Of a DNA stretch of 64,000 nucleotides, positions 13,640 through 26,850 are shown in pieces; the stretch's first letter is position 1, and each line of letters starts with the position of its first letter. Source of the stretch: Pycnopodia helianthoides (Eukaryota > Echinodermata > Asteroidea > Forcipulatida > Asteriidae); assembly GCA_032158295.1 (NCBI GenBank), contig CM063245.1:25229726-25293725 (forward strand), given 5' to 3'. The notes beneath the pieces are model-generated. The model did not search any database. It worked only from the letters and a program-made list of their open reading frames with translations, and was not told where the DNA came from. The position numbers and the translations under genes are program-made.

Positions 13640-16600
13640 TTTAGTCGAGTTGTTTTTGTTCGGTTTTTTGAGGTGTTCGTGCAACAGCGCGAACAACTCA
13701 TTGTTTTTGTTAGTTTTTTTTTTAGTTTTACTTATTCTTCTCAGTGGGCTTTGTCCGCAAGCAAACGCATGCTTGTAAACCTTTATCAACTTGAAACTTC
13801 ATGTGAAGTTAGAACATAACTAGCAGAAGCCGAGTAAGTTGTGACGTCATGATTACGTCATCAGGTGTCAAATTACAAGCCATTTAAGGTCAAAAAGTGA
13901 CCTCATGCCTATGCCTGTATGACCTCTGAATAATAAAGTTACACAATTCAACTTTGGGCATATGATACACAAAGACATGGGCAACATTTAAAAAGTTAAC
14001 GCAAAATTCACATGACCTTTACCTACGGTCGTACCGGAAGGTCAAAGTTTGCCTATGTGTAATTCTTTAAAAAAAACACTTTCTCGGTAAAATTATTAAC
14101 TTCAGTATATCTGATCAACTTCAAATTAATACCACATTAGGACATGGGTAAAACCTCCACCAGGTAGTTGTGACGTTATGATGACGTCATCAGGTGTCAA
14201 AATACACTAAAACAAAGTTTAATACTTCATAAATTCATAACTCGAGAAGTACGTTAGCTATTATTTCAATCTATACATCATCGGGGAGGTCTTGACAAAT
14301 GTAGCAATTACAACACAAAGTGTTACACCATTTGACCTTGACTTCCTGTTTAAACCGGAAGTTGAAAATTTCAAATTTCATACTTTAAGAAATATTCATA
14401 CTTTTTACACACACACTACTCACAGATTTTACATCATGTTATAGGTCCAAAGGCGTTCTCAAACTTTGCCACAGAGATGTTACCTATTTGACCTTCACTT
14501 CCGGTTGAAATCGGGTATGCATGGACACGCTGTTAAACAGCGGGAAAATAACCGCACTGAAAACACACACAATCCTTGATCTATACCAGTTGCAATGTGA
14601 GCGGCTTTTCGTTCTATTGACCGCAAGGGGGCGAAGTCCAAACATGCTTGTACTCTAGTCTCTGTTCAAGGTTCACGCATCCTGATTTCGGCAATAGCTT
14701 TGTTAGTCTCTAAAACAGCCGTCTATGCAAACCTCGCTAACAATCAAAAGCTTGTTTAGACTTTTGCTAAATTGTGCAGCTTGTAATGCTTTTACGAAGA
14801 GTTATTCTTGGCCACTAGAAATAACCATCATACAATGTATTTTCATGATAATTAACGATTCGCAAATAATAGTTATTAACATTTATGTTTCATTAGGGAT
14901 TTCGGCCAACAGCCGAACAACTAGTGTTATTGCTCTGTTTTTTAGGTGTTCGGCCAACATCCGAACAACTATTGTTATTGCTCTGTTTTTTTTTCTTTCT
15001 TGGTTTTCTTCTTCGCAAAAAGAAAAGCTTGTATGAACTTGAAACTTACCGTGTACAAAGATCTTTGAGACTAGATGAATCCGCAACTTGTTTGGAATGA
15101 TGACGTAATTGATAACGTCATTACGTTAAATAAACGTTAAATAATTTGAAAAATTCATATCTTGAGAACCACATATGCTACATACATGATCTTTGATGCA
15201 TATGAAAGGTCTTGTAATGTTGTACACATTGTATGCAAATTGTGACCTCATTTGACCTTTACCGGAAGTTAAATTAAAACTTATGTTTTGGGGGCTCAAG
15301 AGCCTAAGTGAATATAAATATGAAAAAAAACTTTCAACGCATAATATTTTGTTTAGCTCATGAGCATTTTATATGATATACGACGTCATAGCTACGTCAC
15401 AACGACAATCGTTAACGAGGTCGACATTTTTTAATTTTGCTATCTCCAAAAATTAAAGATTGTACGGACTTGAAACTTACCATATACCTAGACCACAGTG
15501 TGTACATGACAAAATACATTTGTTTTTTCAATTACGACGTCATCAATGACGTCATTACATTAAGTACTTTAGCTATTATTTCAATCTATACATCATCGGA
15601 GAGGTCTTGGAAAATGTAGCAATTACTACACAAAGTGTTACACCATGTGACCTTGACTTCCTGTTCAAACCGGAAGTTGAAAATTTCAAATTTCATACTT
15701 TAAGAATTATTCATAGTTTTTACGCACACACTACTCACAAATGTTACATCATGTTGTAGGTCTATAAGCGTTCTCAAACTTTGCCACAGAGATGTTACCT
15801 ATTTGACCTTCACTTCCGGTTGAAACCGGGTATGCATTGACCCCCTGTTAAACCGCGGGAAAACAACTGCACCGTAAACACACACATTGCGTGATCTAAA
15901 CCAGTTGCATTGTGAGCGGCTTTTCGTTCTATTGACCACAATGTTTAAAGTCCAAACATGCTTGCACTCTAGTCTCTGTTCAAGATTCACGCAACCTGAT
16001 TTTGGCAATAGTTTTGTTAGTGTCTAAAACAGCCGGCCATGCAAACCTCGCTAACAATCAAACGTCAGGCTTTTAATCGTGTGCTTCTTTAGACTTTTGC
16101 TAAAGTTTGTAGCTTGTTAGGCACGCCACAAAGCAGATATAGCCCCAAATTCAACTAAATGCAATAGCTCAGGCGTTGACACAACACTGACCCCATTGAT
16201 AACCGAACACCTCATGTGTTTGTTCGTACAAACACTTAAGCTCTAGTTTTTTTTGTTTTGTTTTTATTCTTCTTCTCAGAGTCGTTTGTCCACAAAAAAG
16301 TAGCATAGTTGCGAGGCCTATATTAACTTGAAACTTTACATGTAGGTAGATTGCAACTAGCAGATGATACAGAAGTTGTGGCGTCATGATGACGTCATCG
16401 GGTGTCAAATTACAAGCAATTTAAGTTCAAAAAGTGACGTCATGCCAATGCCTGTATGTCTCTGAATATTATAGCTACAATATTCATATTTAGGCATATG
16501 ATAGACCAAGACATGGGCAACATTTAAAAAGTTAACTTCAAAATCGTATGACCTTTACTTCTTGGTCGTTACCCTGGGTCGAAGTTTGCCTTTGTTTATT

Positions 16601-19600
16601 TCTTGAAAAACATCATTTTCGGGCTTGTCTACGGCATAACTCAAGATTGAAATTGAATTTAACATTGAAACTCATCAGGCATTTGAACCTTAACATCAAG
16701 ACAGCACAAACTTGATGATATCATGATGACGTCATCAGGTTTTGAATAACAATAAATCAAAGTTTAATATTTGTAAAAAAATCATAACTCGTGAAGCGCA
16801 TGTTGGATTTTTACAATCGACACATCATCGGACAGATCGTTGAAAGTTAAACAAACCTTACACAAAACCTGATCCCATTTGACCTTAACTTCCGGTTCAA
16901 ATTGGAAGTTGAAAATTTCAAAAATTCATATCTCAAAAACTACTTTTACTTTAGTCACAATTTTTACATCAGATTGTAGGTCCTTCAGCTTTCTCAAACT
17001 TTTGCACAAAGATGATATCAATTTGACCTTAACTTCCGGTCGTAATCAGACGTTAAAGCCCACGAGTGTGATTACCCGCGTTTAAACTGTGTATAGTGCT
17101 AAAGCACTGTGGCTGGCTGTTCCGCTCTACTGATCACAGGGGGCAAAGTCCATTTGGCATTAGGCTATGCATAGAGCAAGGCTGTATGGGCTGTGTTGGT
17201 CAAATCCAAATGTGATCATTTTTGCCAGATAACAAAAGACACACTTCGCAAGATCACCATCCTTCAAACTCCGCACATAGTTAGCTCTTCAACTGTAGAA
17301 GACACCGCTTTCTTGGCGTCATAATGACGTCATCATGTGTTCAATTAAATTGAAATAAAGTTTAATATTTGAAAAAAATTAACTTATGAACCTTGCATGG
17401 ATTTTTTACAATCCATACATCATCGGGGAGGTCTTCCAAAAATAAACAAACGCTACACAAGGTGTGACCTCAATTGACCTTGACTTCGGTTGAAAGCGGA
17501 AGTTAAGTATTAACGTTTGCATTTATTTCCTGTGTAATAAATGTACTTTCCGTGAAATTTCAAAAGCTATCAACAATCTTTTCATCGAATTAATTAAACA
17601 CTGACCCCTTTGATAGCTGAACACCTCAGTGTTTGTTTGTACAAACACTTAAGCTCTAGTTTTTAAAAGTTTTTCTTCTTCTCGGTGGGCTTTGTCCACA
17701 AAAACGCATAGTTGCGAGGCCTATATCAACTTGAAACTTTACATGTAGGTAGATTGCAACTAGCAGATGATACAGAAGTTGTGGCGTCATGATGACGTCA
17801 TCGGGTGTCAAATTACAAGCAATTTAAGTTCAAAAAGTGACGTCACGTCAATGCCTGTTTGTCTCTGAATATTATAGCTAAAGTAGTTATATTTGGTCAT
17901 ATGATAGACCAAGACATGGGCAACATTTGAAAAGTTGACGCAAAATTCAAATGATCTTTACTTCCGGTCATACCGGAATGGCAAAGTTTCCCTTTGTGTA
18001 ATTCTTAAAAAAAAAAACTTTCCTTGTAGAACAATAATTTCTGTATATCAAATCAACTTCTAATTAAGACCATGTTAGGACCGTAATACAACCTCCATCA
18101 GGTAGTTGTGACGGCATGATGACGTCATCAGGTGTCAAAATACAGTAAATCAAAGTTTAATACTTCAGAAAAATCATAACTCGAGAAGTACTTTAGCTAT
18201 TAATTCAATCTATACATCATCGGAGAGGTTTTGAAAAATGTAGCAATTACTACACAACATGTTACACTATTTGACCTTGACTTCCTGTTCGAACATTTCA
18301 AATTTCATACTTCTTCTTCTTCTGTCCGTCCCTTCTCCGCTAACAAAAAACTTTCCAAAACTTGTATGAACTTGAAACTTCACACATAGTTAGATATTCA
18401 TTAGGAGAAGAAACCGTTGAAATTACGTTAAAATGACGTCATCCGTTCTTGAGTTATGAAAAAATCAAAGTTTATTATTTCAAAAAATCATAACTTTTGA
18501 TCTACACAAGGGATTCTTACAATCGATACATCATCGGAAAGGTCGTTGAAAACTCCGTAAACGCCTCGCAGACATGACCCCATTTTGACCTTGTCTTCTT
18601 GTTCAAATCGGAATGTTTGTGTTCCCCCATTGGTCGCGCATAAAGATTTTACACGTACAACAAGTGTAGTATGCAGTGCAGAGTCACGCTCCAGTGACTG
18701 CACCATGTGCGCTTGGTGTATAGTCTTTGTTCGAGGCGTTTGCAACATACATTTTCCTTTCGGTTAGTTAGTCTCTTCTACAGTCGTCAATATTTCACAA
18801 GTTCATATTTCCTCAACCACATAAGCTATTTGGACAATCTATACATCATATCGCAGGGCCTTACGTACTTCACAAAAATAGATATGTGGGTGACCTTTCC
18901 TTGACCTTTTGATCTGTCTAAACCAAAAGTGACTGTGAATTGTTTGGAAAAGGCGTTATTTAATGGCTTTAAGGTTGAAATGTACACCTTTTGATGCTTA
19001 AAATCACAGAATACAAGTCTGGCAAAGGTCTGGCAAGGGTCTGGTTAAAAAAATTAATACCGATGACGTCAACAAATATAAGTGCGCCCTCTAGCGACAG
19101 ATTAAAAACATCTGAAAATACACCTTTACCAGATGTCTGTGTCAGAGTTCATGATAATTATTTCAAAATTGGTATACATAATTTCCTTCATAATAGCAGC
19201 ATATCTGTGGACTCTTAGCTTGATGACGTCATCATGTGTCACGTGGTATGCTTTAAAGGTGCACTTTTCAAAAATGTGTCTGCCAAACCAAAGTTCGACT
19301 GAGGTGAAACTTTGTGTATTGTTAGTCAAGGACCTACTTGAATACCTGCTTGAATTTGTAGTGACGTCATGATGACGTCATCATGTTCTTTTTTGACAAA
19401 TTTTGCAATTTCCACCATTGTTACATATCTTGAGAACAAAGCAACTGCAATACAAACTATTGTTACTTTTTCACCATGCTTGTACTCCCGGAAGCCGAAC
19501 ACCTGGTTTTTGTAGTTGACAAAAACTGAATATCTAGTTTAATACTTTTTCTTCTTCTTCTTCTTCTTCTTATCTCTCGCGATTGTCCGCTAACAAAAGC

Positions 19601-22600
19601 ACACTTCCCAAGCTCACACAACCTTCTTACTTTACACATAGTTAGATATTTATTAGGAGTCAACACCGTTGCAATGACGTCATTATGACGTCAGCAGGTG
19701 TTGAGTTACAAGCCATTTAAGTAAAAAAAGTGACCTCATGCCAATACATGTATGTTTCTGAATAATATAGCTACAGTATTTATATTTTGACATATGGTAG
19801 ATCAAGACATGTGCAACATTTAACAAGTTAACGTCAAATTCACATGACCTTTACTTCCGGTCGTACCGGAAGATCAAAGTTTGCCTCTGTGTAATTCTTT
19901 ACAAAAATACTTTCCTTGTAAAAACATTAAATTTTGTATATCAGATCAACTTCAAATTAACACCATGTTAGGACCGTACTACAACCTCCATCAGGTAGTT
20001 ATGACGTCATGATGACGTCATCATGTGTCAAAATACAGTAAATCAAACTTTAATACTTAACAAATTCATAACTCGAGAAGTACTTTAGCTATTAATTCAA
20101 TCTATACGTCATCGGAGAGGTCTTGAAAAATGTAGCAATTACTACACAAAGTGTTACACAATTTGACCTTTACTTCCTGTTCAAACCGGAAGTTAAAAAT
20201 TTCAAATTTCATACTTTAAGAAATTTTCATACTTTTTACACATACACTACTCACAAATGTTACACCATGTTTGTAGGTCCATAAGCTGTCTCAAACTTTG
20301 CCACAGAGATGTTACCTATTTGACCTTCACTTCCGGTTGAAGTCGGGTAAGCATTGACCCGCTGTTAAACGCGGGAAAATAACAGAAAACACTGAAAACA
20401 CACACAAAGCGTGATCGTTACCGGTTGCATTGTGAGCGGCTTTCCTCTATTGACCACAAGATTCCAAAGTCCAAACATGCTTGTACTCTAGTCTCTGTTC
20501 AAGGTTCACGCATCCTGATTTTGACAATAGCTTTGTTAGTCTCTAAAACAGCCGTCTATGCAAACCTCGCTTACAATCAAATGTCAGGCTTCTTCTCCCC
20601 CGCGATTGTCCGGTAACAAAGACTCACTTCCCAAGCTTACATAAACTTGAAACTTCACACATGGCTAGATGTTCATTATTAGATGAAACCGTTGCAGTGT
20701 CGTCATGAAAACGTCATCAGGTGACAAGTTAAAATGTTTTTGATCATTAAAAAGTTTGATCGTTGAAAATCCATATCAAATCAAGATGAGGAGACCGTCG
20801 GTTGATTTTTGCAGAAATATATAGAGGTAATATAGGTCTTCATTTTTTTATGTATGCGTGACATGACTCGACCTCTACTTCCGGTCGAAACCGGAAATGC
20901 CTTGTAATTTAAAACTGGCACATTTTTGATGTTTCTTTAACGGTGTTACAGTCAAGCAAGGGTCTGGTTTAAAATACAAGACAAGTGACGTCATGAAAGT
21001 TAAGAGCGCCCTCTAGCGGCAGGTTAAAAACAGTTAAAAATACACTTTTACTAGATGTCTGTGGCGAAGTTTAGGATAATTGTTTCAAAATTGGTATACA
21101 TAATAACCTTTATGCAGAAAACATATGTGTGAAGTTTTAGATTAATGACGTCATCATGTGTCACGTGGTTTTGCCTTAAAGATTTACTTTTTGAAGCCGT
21201 GTATCTAAAAAACCGCAAGTTTGACTGAGTTGAAACTTGGCATGTTGATAGACAGTAATATTGACCACATAAATCTAAAGAAACAACATGATGACGATTT
21301 TTCATTTTTTTGTTACAAATATTTGAAATTTTGACCAATTATTACGGGTATTTATTGACCCGCTGTCAAACCGCGGGAAAATAACTGCGCTGAAAACACA
21401 TACAATGCGTGATCTATACCAGTTGCATTGTGAGCGGCTTTTAGCTCTATTGTTCACGAGGCTCAAAGTCCAAACATGCTTGTACTCTAGTCTTTGTTCA
21501 AGGTTCACGCAACCTGACTTTTGGCAATAGCTTTGTTAGTCTCTAAAACAGCCGTCCATGCGTCCATGGACACATTCACAGAACACCATGTTTTTGTTTC
21601 AACAAAAATTTAAGTCTAGTTTTAATACTTCCTCTTCTTCTTCTTCTTCTTATCTCTCGCGATTGTCCGCTAACAAAAGCACACTTCCCACTCTAACACA
21701 ACCTTCTTACTTTACACATAGTTAGATATTTACTAGGAGTCAAATCCGTTGCATTGACGTCATTATGACGTCACCAGGTGTCGAGTTACTAGCCATTTAA
21801 GTAAAAAAAGTGACCTCATGCCAATACATGTATGTTTCTGAATAATATAGCTACAGTATTCATATTTAGACATATGATAGATCAAGACATGTGCAACATT
21901 TAACAAATTTACCTCAAATTCACATGATCTTTACTTCCGGTCGTACTGGAAGGTCAAAGTTTGCCTCTGTGTAATTCTTTAGAAAAACTCTTTCCTTGTA
22001 AAAACATTAACTTTTGTATATCAGATCAACTTCAAATTAACACCATGTTAGGACCGTAATACAACCTCCCTCAGGTAGTTGTGACTCATAACTCGAGAAG
22101 TACTTTAGCTATTAATTCAATCTATACGTCATCGGAGAGGTCTTGAAAAATGTAGCAATTACTACACAAATTGTTACACCATTTGACCTTGACTTCCTGT
22201 TCAAACCGGAAGTTAAACATTCCAAATTTAATACTTTAAGAAATATTCATACTTTTTACACATACACTACTCACAAATGTTACACCATGTTGTAGGTCCA
22301 TAAGCGGTCTCAAACGTTTGCCACAGAGATGTTACCTATTTGACCTTCACTTCCGGTTGAAATCGGGAACGCATTGACCCGCTGCTAAACCGCAGGAAAA
22401 TAACAGCACTGAAAACACACACAATGCGTGATATATACCGGTTGCATTGTGAGCGGCTTTCCTCTATTGACCACAAGGATCAACGTCCAAACATGCTTGT
22501 ACTCTAGTCTCTGTTCAAGGTTCACGCATCCTGATTTTGGCAATACCTTTGTTAGTCTCTAAAACAGCCGTCCATGCAAACCTCGTTAACAATCAAATGT

Positions 22601-22775
22601 CAGACTTTTAATCGTGTGTTTTTTTGACTTTTGCTAAAGCTCGTTGGGCATGCCACAAAACAGTAATAGCAGCAAATTAAACTAAACGAAATAGCTCACG
22701 CGTTGAGGCAACACTGACACTATTGATACCCGAACACCTAGTGTTTGTTTCTACAAACACTAAGTTTTAGTTGAA
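13640..22775 (+). mobile_element. 9.1 kb array of a hairpin-ended repeat family (Helentron-like?)
   Basis: A composite of several 1-2 kb units in one orientation. Unit starts carry aggtgttcgg-nn-ccgaaca hairpins followed by T-runs and (TTC)n. Unit ends carry ccgaacacc plus a GTTTTTGT/ACAAAAAC hairpin and usually a CTAG (for example 16199, 17616, 19495-19537, 21580-21625, 22729-22770). Bodies share ccaaacatgcttgtactcta, aacttgaaactt, TGACGTCA palindromes and paired cttccggt/accggaag blocks. No protein is encoded. Paralogous sites near 48.40 and 58.25 kb lack it; the left join is at about 13640. Subterminal inverted repeats, an internal microsatellite and a 3' hairpin resemble Helentron-associated elements, but this class is inference. 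Confidence 0.7.
14895..15000 (+). repeat. Tandem hairpin start of a repeat unit
   Basis: Two successive modules ggccaacagccgaacaact and aggtgttcggccaacatccg, each followed by attgttattgctctg and a T-run, mark a unit start inside the 13.6-22.8 kb array. Confidence 0.75.
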
Positions 22776-22779
22776 TTTG

Positions 22780-23430
22780 TTGCACTTTAAGAATCGAGCA
22801 AGGAATCTTTGTTTTTACCATGGACTAGTGCAGTGAGACCAGACATAGTAATGAGATCAATGACGTAAGGCCTGAATTTAGGAGCCAAAGTGGACTTGAA
22901 GGCCACCATGGGGAAACAAGAACCCCCTTTCCACGAAATACAAGTGGCTTAACAATTGGGGGATTAAAACGACAGGTGGCACTAATAAAGCATTTTCATT
23001 TGACCAGTTCTGCGCAAAGGGGTCAACAGCTTCTGCTCCAGGATTCCGAGATCGTGAGAGAACAAACAGGTCAATTTGGCGTCAATTTGGCGTTATAAAA
23101 TGAAGCAAAGCAAGCAACCGTTAAGGGCCCCCACAAGTTGATAATGGATGTGAAGAATTCTTCGGATAGTGACCAAACGTTCACATCGATAAACTTGCTA
23201 ATAAAGTCAGCTTGCTCGTTTTGAGAGCAGGGTATCAAATGAACTAATAAGCAATTGTGATTTGAGAGAATCAAAAATATCAAAGGCTAAGGATTAATTA
23301 TTGCTTTTCATGCTTCCAACCTCCACTATCCTGGCTGCAGCCTAGCTATCTGTAAACAGTTTACATGTGATTTCGAAATGAAAGGCAAAAACGACTTAAG
23401 AGCGAATATAATACTGTTTCAAGTTATTAG
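22780..23430 (-). pseudogene. DIRS-like retroelement remnant (RNase H and downstream)
   Basis: Read on the minus strand, several frames match conserved blocks of the RT/RNase H polyprotein of tyrosine-recombinase retroelements: KLFTDS then AAARIVEVGSMKS (about 23370-23310), SQNEQADFISKFID (about 23225), LWGPLTVACFASFYNAKL (about 23130), RSRNPGAEAVDPFAQNW (about 23060-23010), LLVPPVVLIPQLL (about 22975), and VLVSPWWPSSPLWLL (about 22915). Frameshifts, stops and a small duplication (gcgtcaatttg twice at 23072-23093) break it. A second remnant at 59390-60150 shows RNase H followed by a tyrosine recombinase, which supports the class. Family placement is from remembered motif patterns. Confidence 0.72.
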
Positions 23431-23569
23431 GGTCATATCTTGGGATTCCGTGACCATTTGTTTTGTACCCTTTTTTATGATTTTGACTAGCCTCAGGAAC
23501 AATTTGAAACGAAAATTAGCTCCTATGTACCTCTGAAATGTGATAGGAACTTTTTTATAGCCCAGTATT

Positions 23570-24540
23570 CAAAATGACCGCCGACGCCATCTTGAAAAAC
23601 ATAATTCATAATAGCTCTGGCACCAGATGACCTAAAAAGACAACAGAGAAGTCATTTTGCAAAATGATACCCTATTTGCTCGTATAGCTATTCTGGTGCC
23701 GAGCTATCACATTTTGTAATTTTCAAGATGGCAATTTCGGCAACCATCTTGGATTTAGAGGTCAGAATGATCACGAAACTCTACAATTACAATTTCAGTG
23801 GATTTGTTATGCCAGTAACAGTGCAAACCCTACTTCTTCTTATAGCTCTTCTGGTGTCAGACCATATAAAAAAAGCAAATAGCAATTGTATCAGTGAAAA
23901 ACTAATAGTATCAAATGGTACCTCATTGTAGCCAATTGTTTTCAGTGGGGTATCCAATGGTAATAGTTGTACTGAATGGTATTTAAAATGGTATAATTTT
24001 TTCACCATATGTGATTAAAGGTTTTTTCAATGAAGTGAATGGTTCAGCAATGGTATTGATGAAGCTGTAGTAGTAATAATAATATTCGATAGTAAACCAG
24101 TGTGTTTTGAATAGCATAGTCCTATACAAAATTTTAGGCCATCTTGTATTTTTCAAGTTAATTTGTAATGCCAAAACTAGTGCAAAATGATACCCTATTT
24201 GTTGTTATAGCTTTTCTGGTACCAGAGATATCATATTTCATAGTTTTGAACATAACAACAACGGCCATCGGGATTAAGATGCCAGGATGATCCCCAGCTT
24301 CTACAATTACCATTTCTGTGTATTTGTAATGCCAGAAATAGTGCAAAATGATACACTACTTGTACTTATAGCTTTTCTGGTTCCAGAGCTATCACATTTC
24401 ATAATTTTCAAGATGGCGACGGCGGCCATCTTGGATTTAGGGGTCAGAACGATCTCCATACTCTACAATTACCACCCAGAGGATTTGTCATGGCGGAAAT
24501 AGTGAAAAATTACATCTCTGTTGTCTTTCTAGGTCATCTA
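23570..24540. repeat. About 164-bp satellite with inverted YY1-like sites
   Basis: Four to five diverged repeats of a unit containing gagctatcacatttcataa, ttcaagatggcgacggcggc, catcttggattta, ctacaattacc and tgccagaaatagtgcaaaat. The clearest period is from 24227 to 24391. AAGATGGC and GCCATCTT face each other in most units. Broken frames; non-coding. Confidence 0.82.
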
Positions 24541-24879
24541 GCATGACAAAAAAACTGAGTATAATCCAGAAATAAATCTAAAATGGGAGGGGCGGGCGGG
24601 AAATGTACAACAACTTTTAAAAGGATATTGAGGAAATGAGCTTAGAGAATGCGTGCAATAGCATGAAGTGAGTGGACGAAAGCGAGGAGACTCTTATATA
24701 CGAATGCTTGAACATTTCTCAGAGGGCAAGAATAATAGAATTGGTATATAAGGCACAGGAAAAGGGAGTTGAATATCGCTAAACATAATAGTATCTCTGC
24801 CCCCCAAAACTAGATATTTATATCGGGGACAACGAATATTATTTTGTTTTACCTTTTCGCCGATGTGTGTAAAGCACTG

Positions 24880-25510
24880 TATGTCAAGTACTTCCCTAAG
24901 TTCTTTGAAGACAAAAATAACAGGCATACTTGGGTGGGATTCGAACCCAAAATCTTTTACATTCTAGAACAAATGTCTAACCAACTAGACCACTAAGATT
25001 GCCAGGTAGCTAGAGGCAGTTCGAATCCTTTATTTTACCAGTGGGTACCACAACAATATTAACAGATGTTAAATTTGCAGCGGAGATACAGAATGTTGGT
25101 TTGACTCATTCACCAATGTGTGTAAAGAACTGTATATTCAGTACTACCACCGTGCACCGTGTTCTTTTTAGAAAAAATCCACAGGCATTTGATTTTAACC
25201 TTTCACCGATGTGAGTAAAGCACTTTATACTCAGTACTTTCCGGAGTTCTGTGCAAAAATGACAGACATGTTTATCAGGTGGGATTCGAACCCACAACCT
25301 TTATTTACCTTTCTGGTGCAGATGACTTACCGACTAGACTTTCGAGATCGCCCGGTAGCTAGAAGCAGTTCAAATCCTATGGCTTAGCAGCGGGTACCGC
25401 AACAAATTAACGGACGTTAAATTTGCACCGGGATAAAGAATATCGTAAAATATAGGATTCAAACTGCCTCTAGCTACCGGGCAATCTCGGTGGTCTAGTC
25501 TCCATCTGTG
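24880..25510 (-). repeat. tRNA-derived SINE units, tandem
   Basis: On the minus strand a B box GGTTCGAATCC (24947-24937) and an A-box-like TGGTCTAGTTGG (24992-24981) lie the right distance apart in a tRNA-like head that starts GGCAATC (25003). A second head is near 25345-25280, and an inverted partial copy lies at 25455-25510. The tail carries cactgtat, ctcagtact and ttaaatttgca modules shared with the arrays at 49-50 and 58.6-58.9 kb. Pol III-type promoter boxes are visible; a functional tRNA is unlikely. Confidence 0.8.
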
Positions 25511-25690
25511 GACAAGCCTTCAGGCAAGCCACCCTACACTATATTGGCGTAAAATGTTGTGCAACTCTTTTGGACAGTTCAGAAGAAAAATTATGTATAA
25601 GAATAAACCAATGAATAAAATAGTCTTGATTGAGTGCCAAAATCTACCAATGCTTGTTGTTTGGTCTTATTTCTTCAATCTGTATATTAG

Positions 25691-25918
25691 GTTTCCTGGT
25701 TGTTTCATCTCATAAAGTTTGCTACTTCGTATCGGAGTTTGATCCACTGTCATCAAGCCGACAGCGCCAATGGAGCCTGCCTCATGGAAACCCCTGTGAA
25801 TGTACCTCTATACTTCTTGTAGGGGCGGTCTCTCAGTATATGTCTGGATGCCTCAATGAGACATTGACCTTGACCAAGGATCCTGATAAGATACGGGCAT
25901 TCTTCAAGTGTCCACCAG
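25691..25918 (+). CDS. Discoidin gene copy 2, exon 2 (cysteine-containing N-terminal segment)
   Basis: Acceptor tgtatattag at 25681-25690 and donor CCA CCA G/gtaggc; 228 nt, phase 1 at both ends, open throughout. It encodes the end of the signal peptide (GFLVVSSHK) and then about 65 residues with cysteines in HKVCYF, NPCECTS, SGCLNET (a potential N-glycosylation site) and FFKCPP. I do not recognise a named domain. Even cysteine spacing and position between signal peptide and FA58C fit a small disulphide-bonded extracellular module. The frame stays open 5' of the acceptor (from 25630), but no ATG begins it. Phase agreement with exon 1 (11784) and exon 3 (28973) supports the model. Confidence 0.7.
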
Positions 25919-26850
25919 GTAGGCTTAACCCCCACTCACACCCCAACATCAATTGGTGCATAATTTTATCATGTTGGTGCTGGATATGGGGCATGGCGGT
26001 ACCCCCTCTGTTGTGTCTTCATTGTGTGCTTGGAATCTCAGGAATTCTTTAGAGGAATTTAGGGGTTACTTCTGTACAAAAGGACAATAGTGTGTCAAAG
26101 TATTGGAACAATTGGGAGGGCGGGAGCACCGTCTTTCCCCTTATCGAGCATGCATAGTAGTCCATTGACATTATTTCTATAACACGTTCATTTTTAACTG
26201 CAAATTTTCATTTTTGAATATTTTTCTAATTTCAGCATAACATTTTCTTTATTGTTCGAATATTGCTATCAAAACAGGATTCTAAAGCAACAACTTTTTC
26301 GTTTACCATTTTTCTTTTAAAATTGTGTAAAACATGCTCCAGATTTTACAAATAAATCTCATTTTGCAAGGCTAACATTTAAAATTCTATAAATTCCAGT
26401 TAATTAAAAATATTATGCACATTTTGTGGTGTTTATATAAACATCAATACATTTTCACAAGAAGATCGACGGTTTGTTTTAGGAACGATGGATCAAAAAA
26501 ATCTACCTCTTTCTCTTTTTAGCTGGGTTAACGGAACAAAGTATAAACAGATCAACCCAACCTCCTTTCGGCTAGTTTTGAGGAACAAGGGATAAAACAA
26601 ATCTATCCCCTCAGTTATATTCGATATTATGATGCAATAATATTTTGGAGTATAAAATGTGGCAATTGTTTTGCTAACAAAAGAGTAAAAACTTTAAAGA
26701 CCGTAAACAAATTTTTGTTTTAACTGCACCGATTTCTTATTTTGCTCTTGCAGTAATATTTTATAGAGAAAAACAGCTTAATTTTATGATTTTGAAAACA
26801 ACTTCAAGAAAGTTGCTATTATTTCAAAAACAAGTTAAAAATAAATAATT

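Larger units (their letters stand above)
11785..25690 (+). other. Giant first intron of discoidin copy 2
   Basis: A 13.9 kb intron bounded by gtaaga and tgtatattag. It is filled by a degenerate minisatellite, a MITE, a 9.1 kb repeat insertion, a DIRS-like remnant, a YY1-site satellite and tRNA-derived SINE units, each listed separately. Outside those, no coding signal was seen. Confidence 0.6.

Noticed and set aside
13640..22775. Classical Helitron (5' TC, 3' CTRR) assignment
   Set aside because: Some unit ends show a hairpin followed by CTAG, but 5' TC ends are not evident and a possible flanking duplication exists at one copy. Left as Helentron-like inference only.
24935..25003. Functional tRNA gene
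   Set aside because: A and B boxes are present, but the sequence recurs with decay, is part of a longer repeated unit, and a paired acceptor stem was not found. A tRNA-derived SINE explains it better.
25630..25690. A translation start at 25630 giving a signal peptide
   Set aside because: The codon is TTG, not ATG, and a splice acceptor at 25690 joins in phase to the signal-peptide exon at 11712-11784.
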